Assembly: GCF_936927845.1 (NCBI RefSeq)
Contig: NZ_CAKZHV010000001.1
Span: 1 to 64,000, forward strand
DNA length: 64,000 bases
Reading direction: 5' to 3'
Source of the DNA: an uncultured Sphingomonas sp.
Lineage (GTDB): Bacteria > Pseudomonadota > Alphaproteobacteria > Sphingomonadales > Sphingomonadaceae
Shown here: in pieces, positions 23,067 to 32,249 of the stretch
Position numbering within the stretch: position 1 is the first letter of the stretch
Layout: each line of letters starts with the position of its first letter
Made by a program: the position numbers and the translations under genes
Notes under the pieces: model-generated
What the model was told of the DNA's origin: nothing
Databases searched by the model: none
Seen by the model: only the letters and a program-made list of their open reading frames with translations

Positions 23067-26012
23067 GTGTCCGTTTCGCATTCATCGTCGTTTTCCGCTC
23101 GCGCGCAGCTTGGCCTGCGCACCAGTGCGCTCACCATTGCCGGGGTCATGCTGCTCGCCGGCGGCACCGCCTTCGCGCAGGAGGCACCCGCCGACCCCAA
23201 TGCGCCGACCGCGAACCCGACCGGCGCGATCACCGCGACGCAGGCGACCCCGCCCGCCGATCCCACCCCGGATGCGAACGCCAACCCCGACCCGACCACG
23301 ACCGACACCGGCGTGGGTGAGGGCACCGACATCGTCGTCACCGGCATCCGCGCCGGTCTCGCCAAGTCGGCCGACATCAAGCGCCGCTCGACGCTGATCG
23401 TCGACTCGGTCTCGGCCGAGGACGTGGGCAAGCTGCCCGACGTGTCGATCGCCGATTCGCTGGCGCGTATTCCGGGCGTCACCGCGCAGCGCCTCGAAGG
23501 CCGCGACCAGCGCCTGTCGATCCGCGGCCTCGGCCCCGATTTCTCGACCACGCTCTTGAACGGGCGCGAGCAGGTGACCGTCGGCGACAACCGCGGCGTC
23601 GAATACGACCAATATCCGTCGGAGTTCTTCCGCAACGTCAACGTGTACAAGTCGGCCGACGCATCGCTGATCGCCGCCGGTATCTCGGGCACGGTTGACC
23701 TGCGTATGCTGCGTCCGCTCGACCAGTCGCAGCGCGTGTTCGCGATTAACGCGCGCGGGCAGATGAACGGCATCGACAACCTGAACCCCGAGCTGTCGCG
23801 CTACGGCTATCGTGGCTCCGCCACCTACGTCGACAAGTTTGCGGACGACACGTTCGGCATCGCGATCGGCGTTTCGGGCACGAAGGCGCCGACGCAGAAC
23901 GAGCGCTACAATGCCTGGGGCTATAACGGCGCAGGTACCGCAGCCGACCCGTATCGCCTGAGCGGAGCGAAGCCCTATGTCCAGTCGAACGAGCTGGAGC
24001 GCTACGGCGCGGTCGCGACGCTCGAATGGCAGCCGTCCGACAATTTCCACTCGACCTTCGACGCGCTCTACTCGAACTTCAAGGAAACGCAGTACCTGCG
24101 CGGGATTGAGTTCCCGCTCGATGGCCAGGCGCGCACGCCCGACAATCCTGGCGGCACCGTTCTGGGTAACACGACGGTCGCGAACGGGTTCGTGACCACC
24201 GGCACCTTCTCCAACGTTTACGCGGTGCAGCGCAACGACTATAACCAGCGCAAGGCGGACAACATCTCGCTCGGCTGGAACAACGACTTCAAAATTGGCG
24301 AGACGACGCACTTCAACGTCGACGCGAGCTGGAGCCGCGCGACCCGCACCGACTTCCTGCTGGAAACCAACACCGGCACCGGTTTCTCGAAGGGCGGCGT
24401 GGCCGACACGGTCACCGTCACGCAGAACGGCAACGGCACCTATTCGTTCAAGCCGACGCTCGACTACACCAACACCAACATCTTCAAGCTGACCGACCCG
24501 CAGGGCTGGGGCAACAACGGCACGCAGCAGGTCGTCCAGTCGGGCTTCCTCAATCGTCCGAAGTTCAAGGATGATTTGAAGTCGCTGCGCGCCAGCCTGA
24601 ACGGCGAGTTCGAGGGCAGCGTGGTGAAGGGCTGGGAAGTCGGCGCCAACTACAGCCGCCGCGAGAAGACCAGCGAATATTCGTCCTTCTTCCTGTGCCC
24701 CAAGGGTGCGGGCACCAACTGCATCTTGGCGAGCGGCACGCCCACCGTGGCGAACGTGCCCGCCGAAGCGCAGCTGGGCAACAACATCCCGCTGACGTAC
24801 CTCGGCATCCCGGCGATGCTGACGCTCAACCCGCTGTACCTGTACAACAATTCGCTGAACGCGGCGTTTGACGGTCGTCCGGGCTCGCTGGTGCGCGACA
24901 ACACCGTGACCGAGAACGTCTACACCGGCTACGCCAAGCTCACCGTCGATGGCGAGGTAAGCGGCAAGGCGCTCAAGGGCGCGCTGGGCGTCCAGGCGGT
25001 ATACACCGACCAGAGCTCGGACGGACAGATTGCCGGTTTGAACAACGGCGTCGTCACGATCGCCCCGGCGAACGAAGGGGCAAAGTTCTGGCGCGTGCTG
25101 CCGTCGGCTACCTTCTCGGTCGAGCTGATCGATGGCGGTTACGTCAAGCTGGGTGCGTCGCGTACGATGGTGCGGCCGCGTCTGGATCAGGAGCGTGTCA
25201 CGCAGGACGTCAGCGTCAGCCCCGGCAACATCGGCGTCGTCCCGTTCGCCGCGAACCCCGTGTTCAGCTCGAACGGTGGCAACACGTCGCTGCGTCCTTA
25301 CCAGTCGACCAACATCGACATCTCGGTTGAGAAGTATTTCGGCAGCGGCGGCGGGTACGTGGCGCTTTCCGGCTATTTCAAGAAGCTCGACGACTTCGTG
25401 AACCCGGCGACCGTGATCCCGTTCGACTTCACGCCGCTGCTCAGCTCGCTGACTGCCGCGCAGCAGCAGCAGGTCATCGCCAATGGTCAGCAGATCGGCA
25501 CGATCAGCCGCCCGGACAATTCCGGCCGCGGTGAGATCCTGGGTGCGGAGGCGACGCTGTCGCTGCCGTTCCGCATGATCACGCCGGCGCTCGACGGCTT
25601 CGGCGCGTTCGTGACGGGCAATTACACCGATTCGACGATCCGTTACGCCAACAACCCCGCGCCGATCACGCTGCCCGGCCTGTCCGACTGGACCGGCAGC
25701 GGCACGATCTATTTCGAGAAGTGGGGTTTTCAGGCGCGCGCCAACTATCGCTACCGCTCGTCGTTCCTCGCCGAGGTCGCGGGTCTGTCAGCCAACCCGA
25801 CGTTCCGCACCGCCAAGGAAGAGGCGATCCTCGACGCGCAGATCGGTTACGAATTCCAGGATGGCCCGCTGCGCGGCCTGTCGATCCTGGCGCAGGGCAA
25901 GAACCTGACCGATCGTCCGTTCATCACCTACAACACCGGCGATAAGCGGCAGGTCATCGACTATCAGCGCTACGGTCGCGATTATTACGTCGGGATCAGC
26001 TACAAGTTTTGA
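23067..26012 (+). CDS. TonB-dependent receptor for maltodextrin-type substrates
   Basis: This 981-aa outer-membrane receptor imports oligosaccharides with TonB energy. The GTG start at 23067 is preceded by GGGGGAGG and yields a signal peptide ending at AFAQ (about residue 38 in this frame). A low-complexity Pro/Asp/Thr linker leads to the TonB-box-like DIVVTGIRAGL, then the plug (VSAEDVGKLPDVSIADSLARIPGV style) and a beta-barrel ending in a C-terminal Phe (YYVGISYKF). Substrate is inferred from the neighbouring amylase, glucosidases and transporter and from the shared operator. A terminator follows at 26038-26075. The family is common in sphingomonad and Caulobacter sugar loci. Confidence 0.92.
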   Translation: MSVSHSSSFSARAQLGLRTSALTIAGVMLLAGGTAFAQEAPADPNAPTANPTGAITATQATPPADPTPDANANPDPTTTDTGVGEGTDIVVTGIRAGLAKSADIKRRSTLIVDSVSAEDVGKLPDVSIADSLARIPGVTAQRLEGRDQRLSIRGLGPDFSTTLLNGREQVTVGDNRGVEYDQYPSEFFRNVNVYKSADASLIAAGISGTVDLRMLRPLDQSQRVFAINARGQMNGIDNLNPELSRYGYRGSATYVDKFADDTFGIAIGVSGTKAPTQNERYNAWGYNGAGTAADPYRLSGAKPYVQSNELERYGAVATLEWQPSDNFHSTFDALYSNFKETQYLRGIEFPLDGQARTPDNPGGTVLGNTTVANGFVTTGTFSNVYAVQRNDYNQRKADNISLGWNNDFKIGETTHFNVDASWSRATRTDFLLETNTGTGFSKGGVADTVTVTQNGNGTYSFKPTLDYTNTNIFKLTDPQGWGNNGTQQVVQSGFLNRPKFKDDLKSLRASLNGEFEGSVVKGWEVGANYSRREKTSEYSSFFLCPKGAGTNCILASGTPTVANVPAEAQLGNNIPLTYLGIPAMLTLNPLYLYNNSLNAAFDGRPGSLVRDNTVTENVYTGYAKLTVDGEVSGKALKGALGVQAVYTDQSSDGQIAGLNNGVVTIAPANEGAKFWRVLPSATFSVELIDGGYVKLGASRTMVRPRLDQERVTQDVSVSPGNIGVVPFAANPVFSSNGGNTSLRPYQSTNIDISVEKYFGSGGGYVALSGYFKKLDDFVNPATVIPFDFTPLLSSLTAAQQQQVIANGQQIGTISRPDNSGRGEILGAEATLSLPFRMITPALDGFGAFVTGNYTDSTIRYANNPAPITLPGLSDWTGSGTIYFEKWGFQARANYRYRSSFLAEVAGLSANPTFRTAKEEAILDAQIGYEFQDGPLRGLSILAQGKNLTDRPFITYNTGDKRQVIDYQRYGRDYYVGISYKF

Positions 26013-26037
26013 TGCCGGCTCGACTTCGGTGACCTCG

Positions 26038-26075
26038 GGCCGCCTGCATCGTTTGATGCCGGCGGCCTTTTCTTT
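26038..26075 (+). terminator. Rho-independent terminator after the receptor gene
   Basis: GGCCGCC (26038-26044) pairs with GGCGGCC (26061-26067), with further GCAT/ATGC pairing inside the loop, followed by TTTTCTTT (26068-26075). It lies 25 bp after the receptor stop codon, so expression of the downstream halogenase-like gene depends on read-through or its own promoter. Confidence 0.8.
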
Positions 26076-26108
26076 GTCGGCCTGCGCGATGCGCGATAGG
26101 AATGCCGC

Positions 26109-27611
26109 ATGACCCAGACCGATATCGTCATCGCCGGCGGCGGCAGCGCAGGCTGGATGGTCGCCGCCGCCTTCGCGCATTTTCTGCCGTCGAACGCTCA
26201 TCGCATACGGTTGGTCGAGTCGGAGGCGATCGGCACGATCGGCGTCGGCGAAGCGACGATCCCGCAGATCCAGTTGTTTAACCAGGCGCTCGGATTGGAC
26301 GAGGACGCGTTCCTGCGCGCAACCGGCGGTACGTTCAAACTCGGGATCGAGTTCGCCGGCTGGACCCGGCCGGGGGCAAGCTACATGCACGCCTTCGGCG
26401 ATGTCGGGCGCGAATCTGGACTGCTCGGCTTTCATCACCGCTGGCTGCGCGCGCACGCAGAGGGATCGGTCGCGCCGCTCGGCAGCTTCTCGCTCAATGA
26501 GGTTGCGGCGCGCGGCTTGAAGATGCAGCGGGGCCCGGCGCGCACCGCGCAGATGCTGCCGGCGATGCCGTATGCGTTCCACTTCGACGCGGCGCTCTAC
26601 GCCCGCCTTTTGCGCCGTTTCGCCGAGACGCGTGGGGTCGAGCGGGTCGAAGGGCGCATCGTCGCGGTCGAACGCGACAGGGAGAGTGGCGATGTGTCGG
26701 CGCTACAGCTCGACGGCGACGCGCGTATCGCGGGCGACCTGTTCGTCGATTGCACCGGGTTTCGCGGCCTGTTGATCGGTGAGGCGATGGGCGTCAGTTA
26801 CGATGACTGGACACGCTGGCTGCCGTGCGACCGCGCACTGGCGGTGCCGTCCGTGCGCGCGACCGCATTCACGCCGTACACGCGCGCGACCGCGCACCGG
26901 GCCGGGTGGCAGTGGCGCATCCCGCTGCAGCACCGCACCGGCAACGGCATTGTCTATTCCTCCGCGCATCTGTCCGACGACGAGGCGGCGGCGCACCTGC
27001 TCGCCAATCTGGACGGCGCGGCGGAGGCCGATCCGCGTGCCATCCGTTTCACCACCGGCAAGCGGCGGGAGATGTGGCGCGGCAACGTCGTCGCGGTCGG
27101 GCTCGCGTCGGGGTTCATGGAGCCGCTCGAATCGACCAGCCTCCACCTTGTCCAGACCGCGATCGCGCGGTTGCTCAAGATGCTGCCGGGCCGCGGCTCG
27201 GCGCAGGCGCAGCGCGACGAATATAACGCCCAGGCCGACTTCGAATATGAGCGCATTCGCGACTTCCTGATCCTGCATTACTGGGCCAACGCGCGCGACG
27301 AGCCGTTCTGGCAGGAACGCCGCGCCGCCGACCTGCCCGATACGCTCCGCCACAAGTTGGACGTGTGGCGCGAGCAGGCGCACGTGACCCGCGAGCACGA
27401 GGAGCTGTTCACCGAGGTCGCGTGGATCCAGGTGCTGATCGGGCAGGGCGTGATCCCGCGCGGCTATCACCCGATCGCCGACGCCGAGACGCGCGCCGAC
27501 AATGACGAATATCTCGACCTGATGCGGCAGTTGATCGCGCGTGAGGCGGCACAGATGCCGTCGCACGTGAGCTTTGTTGCGCAGCATTGCGCAGCACGCG
27601 TGCCGGCCTAG
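26109..27611 (+). CDS. Flavin-dependent halogenase-like protein (tryptophan halogenase family) 1
   Basis: This 500-aa protein belongs to the tryptophan halogenase family, which uses FADH2, halide and oxygen. It has the N-terminal FAD motif IVIAGGGSAGW (G-x-G-x-x-G type), the active-site lysine K77 in TFKLGIEF (equivalent of PrnA K79) and the family signature GWQWRIP, so the key catalytic residues appear intact. Members next to TonB-dependent receptors (for example BrvH of Brevundimonas) halogenate indoles in vitro, but their natural role is unknown. It follows the receptor gene after a terminator and is convergent with the LacI-type gene, overlapping it by 4 bp. A role tied to glycan uptake is inference from position. 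Confidence 0.85.
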   Translation: MTQTDIVIAGGGSAGWMVAAAFAHFLPSNAHRIRLVESEAIGTIGVGEATIPQIQLFNQALGLDEDAFLRATGGTFKLGIEFAGWTRPGASYMHAFGDVGRESGLLGFHHRWLRAHAEGSVAPLGSFSLNEVAARGLKMQRGPARTAQMLPAMPYAFHFDAALYARLLRRFAETRGVERVEGRIVAVERDRESGDVSALQLDGDARIAGDLFVDCTGFRGLLIGEAMGVSYDDWTRWLPCDRALAVPSVRATAFTPYTRATAHRAGWQWRIPLQHRTGNGIVYSSAHLSDDEAAAHLLANLDGAAEADPRAIRFTTGKRREMWRGNVVAVGLASGFMEPLESTSLHLVQTAIARLLKMLPGRGSAQAQRDEYNAQADFEYERIRDFLILHYWANARDEPFWQERRAADLPDTLRHKLDVWREQAHVTREHEELFTEVAWIQVLIGQGVIPRGYHPIADAETRADNDEYLDLMRQLIAREAAQMPSHVSFVAQHCAARVPA

Positions 27612-28657
27612 GCGGAGGCGCGCACCACCAGCCGCGAGGGCAGCAGCAGGTCGTGCGTGACCTCACCCGCGATCTGCCGGATCAGCGTGTCGACCAGTTC
27701 GGCGCCGCCGCGGCCGTAATCCTGCGCCACCGTCGTCAGCGGCGGATGTGTGTGGCTGGCGGCGGGAATATCGTCGAACCCGATCAGCGCCACGTCGCCG
27801 GGCACCGATCGTCCGGCTTCGCTCAGCGCACGCAGGGCGCCGAGCGCGATCAGATCGGAGGCGCAGAACACCGCGTCGAACGCGACATCGCGCGCGATCA
27901 GCCGCTGCACCGCTTCGTACCCCTTCTGCTCGACCGACAATGCGTCGACGTGCAGGCCTGGATCGACCGGCAGGCCGGCCGTGCGTAACGCGTCGGCGAG
28001 ACCGGCGTAGCGGTCGCGGAACTCGGGGTAATGGTGGCTCGCCTCGCCGATATAGGCGACCCGGCGGCACCCGCGCGCGATCAGATGCTCGCCCGCGGCG
28101 CGCCCGCCCGCAACATTGTCGCACCCGATCGTGGTGCCGACCCCGCTCGGTGCACCCCAGCGCACGAAGCGCGTGCCCTGCGCAACCAATTGCTCGACGC
28201 GCGCGCGGTAATCCTCCCAATCGCCATAGCCGAGCAGGATCAGCCCGTCGGCGCGCCGCGTGTCCTCATAATCGACGTGCCAGTCCGCCGACCAGCGCTG
28301 GAACGAGGTCAAGAGGTCGTAGCCGCGCTGGCTGCACGTCTTCAGGATCGAGCCGAGCATCGCGAGGAAGAACGGGTTGATGTTCGACCCGTCGGGCAGC
28401 GGGTCCTCGAAGAACAGGAGCGCGAGCGTCTTCACCTCGCCGCGGCGTAGCGACGAGGCTGCGCGGTCGACCTTGTAGTTCAGCTGCTGCGCGATCGCCT
28501 CGATCCGCATCCGCGTCCGCTCGCTGACGGTCTTGTCCCCGCGCAAGGCGCGCGACACGGTCGGCTGCGACACGCCCGCCAGTTCGGCGATGTCGAACGA
28601 GGTCGGGCGATCGCTCGCGGGAGAGCGGGAGCCGGAGGGGGAAGCGGAGCGCGCCAT
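27608..28657 (-). CDS. LacI-family transcriptional regulator of the starch locus
   Basis: This 349-aa repressor has an N-terminal LacI helix-turn-helix (FDIAELAGVSQPTVSRALRG) followed by the hinge region SERTRMRIEAIAQQLNYKV and a periplasmic-binding-protein-like effector domain ending in LLLPSRLVVRAS. The start is ATG 28657; the frame remains open upstream but that part is Arg-rich and non-coding. It is divergent from the amylase operon, and a palindromic 12-mer lies 62 bp upstream of its start and also upstream of the receptor gene. It probably represses both units and itself until a maltodextrin effector binds. Ligand identity is inferred from context. Confidence 0.92.
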   Translation of the reverse strand: MARSASPSGSRSPASDRPTSFDIAELAGVSQPTVSRALRGDKTVSERTRMRIEAIAQQLNYKVDRAASSLRRGEVKTLALLFFEDPLPDGSNINPFFLAMLGSILKTCSQRGYDLLTSFQRWSADWHVDYEDTRRADGLILLGYGDWEDYRARVEQLVAQGTRFVRWGAPSGVGTTIGCDNVAGGRAAGEHLIARGCRRVAYIGEASHHYPEFRDRYAGLADALRTAGLPVDPGLHVDALSVEQKGYEAVQRLIARDVAFDAVFCASDLIALGALRALSEAGRSVPGDVALIGFDDIPAASHTHPPLTTVAQDYGRGGAELVDTLIRQIAGEVTHDLLLPSRLVVRASA

Positions 28658-28718
28658 GACGGCGAAGATCAATCCTCTCAATTTGTTGCTGGCAGTGTAG
28701 GCGCGACGGGTGCCTGTG

Positions 28719-28730
28719 TGAATACGTATG
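28719..28730 (+). promoter_or_regulatory. Predicted LacI-type operator upstream of the amylase operon
   Basis: TGAATACGTATG with core ATACGTAT (28722-28729) is identical to the 12-mer at 22951-22962. It lies in the divergent region, 62 bp from the LacI-type start and 66 bp from the amylase ATG, and so could act on both promoters. Confidence 0.65.
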
Positions 28731-28795
28731 CTGCGCGCTTGGCATTCGCCCGCGCGCACCGCAAACCGCCGCCCAAGCCGGGAGGGGACAAGACG

Positions 28796-30634
28796 ATGCG
28801 GGGCAGGATGATACAGGCGGTGCTCGCGGCGACGACGCTTGCGGCCGGAAGCCCTGCGCTGGCGCAAGTCGCACCGGCGCCAGCGACGCTGCAGGCGATG
28901 CGCGCGCGGCTGCCGCAGGACGAGGTGATCTACTTCGCGCTACCCGACCGGTTCGACAATGCCGATCCCAAGAACGATCGCGGCGGGTTGACCGGTGACC
29001 GCCTGCGCACCGGCTATGATCCGACGTCAAAGGGCTTCTATCACGGCGGCGACCTGAAGGGTCTGATGCGCCGCCTGCCGTACATTCAGTCGCTCGGCGC
29101 GACCGCGATCTGGGTCGGCCCGATCTTCAAGAACAAGCCTGTCCAGGGCGCACCAGGACAGGAGAGCGCCGGTTACCACGGTTACTGGATCACCGATTTC
29201 AACCACGTCGACCCGCATCTGGGGACCGACGCCGAGTTCAAGGCACTGGTCGATGCCGCGCACGCGCGCGGGATCAAGGTGTACATGGACATCATCGTCA
29301 ACCACACCGCGGACGTGATCCAGTATCGCGAATGCGGCGCCTGCGCCTATCGCAGCCGCGCCGATTACCCCTATCAGCGCCGCGGCGGGGTGAACGGCCC
29401 CGCGATCAACGCCGCCTTCGTGGGCGACGCGGTGCAGACCGCGGACAATTTCGCGCATCTGACCGACCCGACCTACGCCTACACGCCCTATCTGGCGAAG
29501 GGGGACGAGCACGCCAAATCGCCCGACTGGCTGAACGACATCCGCCTGTACCACAATCGCGGCAACACGACGTTCGAGAACGAGAGTTCGACGCTGGGCG
29601 ATTTCGTCGGGCTCGATGACCTGATGACCGAGAACCCGCGCGTGGTCTCGGGCATGATCGACATCTTCGGCAGCTGGATCGACCGGTTCGGCGTCGACGG
29701 CTACCGCATCGATACCGCGCGCCACGTCAATCCCGAGTTCTGGCAGGCCTTCGTCCCCGCGATGCTCGCCCGCGCCAAGGCGAAGGGCATTCCGAACTTC
29801 CACATTTTCGGTGAAGTCTCGCACGGTTCGGTCGACGCCGGCGCGCTCGCCGAGCACACCCGCGTCGACAAGCTGCCCGCAGTGCTCGACTTCGCCTTCC
29901 GTCAGGCAGTGATCGAGACGGTGGCGGGCAAACGCGGCACCGACGCGTTCGAGGTGCTGTTCAAGGGTGATCCGCTCTACGAGGGCGGGGCGGATGCTGC
30001 GCAGCAATTGCCGACCTTCGTCAGCAACCACGACAACGGCCGGTTCGCTTATTACGTCCGCCGGGCGTTCCCGCAGGCGAGCGACGGCGAGGTGATGCGC
30101 CGCGTGATGCTGGGCAACGCCATGCTGCTGTCGCTTCGCGGCGTCCCCACGGTCTATTCGGGCGACGAGCAGGGGTTCACCGGCGACGGCAACGACCAGG
30201 ACGCGCGCGAGGACATGTTCGCCAGCCGCGTGGCAAGCTACGCTGACAATCGCCTGCTCGGTACGACGACCACCACCGCAACGGCGCATTTCGGGCAAGA
30301 CAATCCGCTGTTCAAGCAGATCGCCGCACTCGCGCGGCTCCGCGTCGCGACACCGGCGCTGACGCGCGGGCGACAGGTACTGCGCGCACGCGAGGAGAAG
30401 CCGGGGCTGCTCGCGATCTCGCGCTTCGATCCGACGACGCAGGCCGAGGTGCTGCTCGCCTTCAACACGAGCGGCACCGCGATCGATCGGCTGATCGAGG
30501 TCGAGCCCGGCGCCGCCACCGCGCGCGTGCTCGCGGGCAGCGGGTGCGCCGCGCGCGTCGCCGCACCCGGATCGCTGCGTGTCACCTTGCCCGCGTTCGG
30601 CTACGCGGTGTGCGCGCTTGAGGGAACGCGGTGA
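28796..30634 (+). CDS. Secreted GH13 alpha-amylase
   Basis: This 612-aa glycoside hydrolase cleaves alpha-1,4 links in starch or maltodextrin. The ATG at 28796, preceded by GGGAGGGG, gives a signal peptide ending at PALAQ (about residue 24), so the enzyme acts in the periplasm or at the surface. The (beta/alpha)8 barrel motifs are visible: DIIVNHTAD, GVDGYRIDTARHV with nucleophile D306, FHIFGEVSHG with acid/base E340, and FVSNHDNGRF with D413. It is the first gene of an operon with the GH13 alpha-glucosidase, GH97 enzyme, second halogenase-like protein and transporter, controlled by the predicted operator at 28719. Confidence 0.92.
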   Translation: MRGRMIQAVLAATTLAAGSPALAQVAPAPATLQAMRARLPQDEVIYFALPDRFDNADPKNDRGGLTGDRLRTGYDPTSKGFYHGGDLKGLMRRLPYIQSLGATAIWVGPIFKNKPVQGAPGQESAGYHGYWITDFNHVDPHLGTDAEFKALVDAAHARGIKVYMDIIVNHTADVIQYRECGACAYRSRADYPYQRRGGVNGPAINAAFVGDAVQTADNFAHLTDPTYAYTPYLAKGDEHAKSPDWLNDIRLYHNRGNTTFENESSTLGDFVGLDDLMTENPRVVSGMIDIFGSWIDRFGVDGYRIDTARHVNPEFWQAFVPAMLARAKAKGIPNFHIFGEVSHGSVDAGALAEHTRVDKLPAVLDFAFRQAVIETVAGKRGTDAFEVLFKGDPLYEGGADAAQQLPTFVSNHDNGRFAYYVRRAFPQASDGEVMRRVMLGNAMLLSLRGVPTVYSGDEQGFTGDGNDQDAREDMFASRVASYADNRLLGTTTTTATAHFGQDNPLFKQIAALARLRVATPALTRGRQVLRAREEKPGLLAISRFDPTTQAEVLLAFNTSGTAIDRLIEVEPGAATARVLAGSGCAARVAAPGSLRVTLPAFGYAVCALEGTR

Positions 30635-32244
30635 CCGATACGATGACGAACAAGACGACCGACCCCTGGTGGAAGGGCGCGGTAATCTATCAGATCTATC
30701 CGCGCAGCTTCGCCGACGCGAATGGCGACGGCGTCGGCGATCTCGCCGGGATCACCGCGCACCTCGATTACGTCGCCGCGCTCGGCGTCGACGCGGTGTG
30801 GATTTCGCCGTTCTTCACCTCGCCGATGGCCGATTTCGGTTATGATGTGTCGGATTACTGCGACGTCGACCCCGTGTTCGGCACGCTGGCCGATTTCGAT
30901 GCGCTGGTGGCGCGCGCGCACGCGCTGGGGTTGAAGGTCCTGCTCGATCAGGTGTGGGCGCATACCTCGGACCAGCATCCGTGGTTCAAGGACAGCCGCA
31001 GCAGCCGGACGAGCGCGCACGCCGACTGGTACGTGTGGCGCGACGCGAAGCCCGACGGCAGCCCGCCGACCAACTGGCAGTCGGTGTTCGGCGGTCCGGC
31101 CTGGACATGGGACGCGCGGCGCGGGCAATATTACCTGCACAATTTCCTGAAGGAACAGCCGCAGATCAACGGCCACAACGGGCAAGTGCAGGCGGCATTG
31201 CTCGACGTGGCGCGTTTCTGGCTCGATCGTGGCGCCGACGGCTACCGCCTCGATGCGCTCAACTTCCTGATGTACGATCCGGCGTTCCGGGACAATCCGC
31301 CTGCGACCGACAATGGCGCGCGCACACGGCCGTTCGACTTCCAGGAGCATCGCTACAACCAGAGCCACGCCGACATCCCGGCTTTCATCGAGCGGATCCG
31401 CGCGGTGTTCGACGAATATGACGACCGCTTCACCGTGGCCGAGGTCGGCGGCCCCGACAGCGACCGCGAGCGCAAGCTGTTCACCGCCGACGACCGGCGT
31501 TTGAACAGCTCCTACGGCTTCGACTTCCTCTACGCGCCCGCGCTGACTCCGCACGCCGTGGTCGACGCGGTGACGAAATGGCCCGACGAGGCCGGTGTCG
31601 GCTGGCCGAGCTGGGCGTTCGAGAACCACGACGCGCCGCGCGCGATCTCGCGCTGGTGCGCGCCCGAGCACGCGCCTGAGGTTCGGGGCGCTTTCGCGCG
31701 CATGAAGATGCTGCTGCTGGGGTCGTTACGCGGCAATCCGATCCTCTATTACGGCGAGGAACTGGGGCTGACGCAGGTCGACGTGCCGTTCGAGCTGCTG
31801 CAGGACCCGGAGGCGATCGCGAACTGGCCGCTGACGCTGAGCCGCGACGGCGCGCGGACGCCGATGCCGTGGCGCCAACACGCGCCGCAGCTCGGCTTCT
31901 CGACCGCCCAGCCGTGGCTGCCGCTGGGCGACGATCACGGTGCACTCGCGGTCGATGTGCAGGAAGCGGATACGGGCTCGCTGCTCCACTGGACGCGGCG
32001 CGTGCTGGCGCTGCGCCGCGACGAGGCAGCACTCAGGCTCGGCAATTTCGAGGTGCTCCACGCCGACGACGCGCTGCTGGTGTTCGCGCGCAATTACCAC
32101 AACGACCGTATCGTCTGCGCCTTCAACCTGTCGGCCGAGCCGCAGGTCTGGGCGGATGCCGCCGACCTCACTCCCTTGTGCTCGATCGGCGTCACCGGTG
32201 CCGATCTTGCCCCCTATGGCGCGCTGATCGCGCGAAAGGACTGA
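30631..32244 (+). CDS. GH13 alpha-glucosidase
   Basis: This 537-aa protein has no signal peptide and should hydrolyse imported maltose and maltodextrins in the cytoplasm. It opens with WWKGAVIYQIYPRSFADANGDG, the standard start of GH13 oligo-1,6/alpha-glucosidases (GH13_23 type), and carries GADGYRLDALNF (nucleophile D208), FTVAEVGG (acid/base E271) and FENHDAPR (D334). The GTG start at 30631 overlaps the amylase stop in GTGA; a second in-frame ATG at 30643 is possible. It is translationally coupled within the amylase operon. Confidence 0.92.
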   Translation: MTDTMTNKTTDPWWKGAVIYQIYPRSFADANGDGVGDLAGITAHLDYVAALGVDAVWISPFFTSPMADFGYDVSDYCDVDPVFGTLADFDALVARAHALGLKVLLDQVWAHTSDQHPWFKDSRSSRTSAHADWYVWRDAKPDGSPPTNWQSVFGGPAWTWDARRGQYYLHNFLKEQPQINGHNGQVQAALLDVARFWLDRGADGYRLDALNFLMYDPAFRDNPPATDNGARTRPFDFQEHRYNQSHADIPAFIERIRAVFDEYDDRFTVAEVGGPDSDRERKLFTADDRRLNSSYGFDFLYAPALTPHAVVDAVTKWPDEAGVGWPSWAFENHDAPRAISRWCAPEHAPEVRGAFARMKMLLLGSLRGNPILYYGEELGLTQVDVPFELLQDPEAIANWPLTLSRDGARTPMPWRQHAPQLGFSTAQPWLPLGDDHGALAVDVQEADTGSLLHWTRRVLALRRDEAALRLGNFEVLHADDALLVFARNYHNDRIVCAFNLSAEPQVWADAADLTPLCSIGVTGADLAPYGALIARKD

Positions 32245-32249
32245 ATTCG

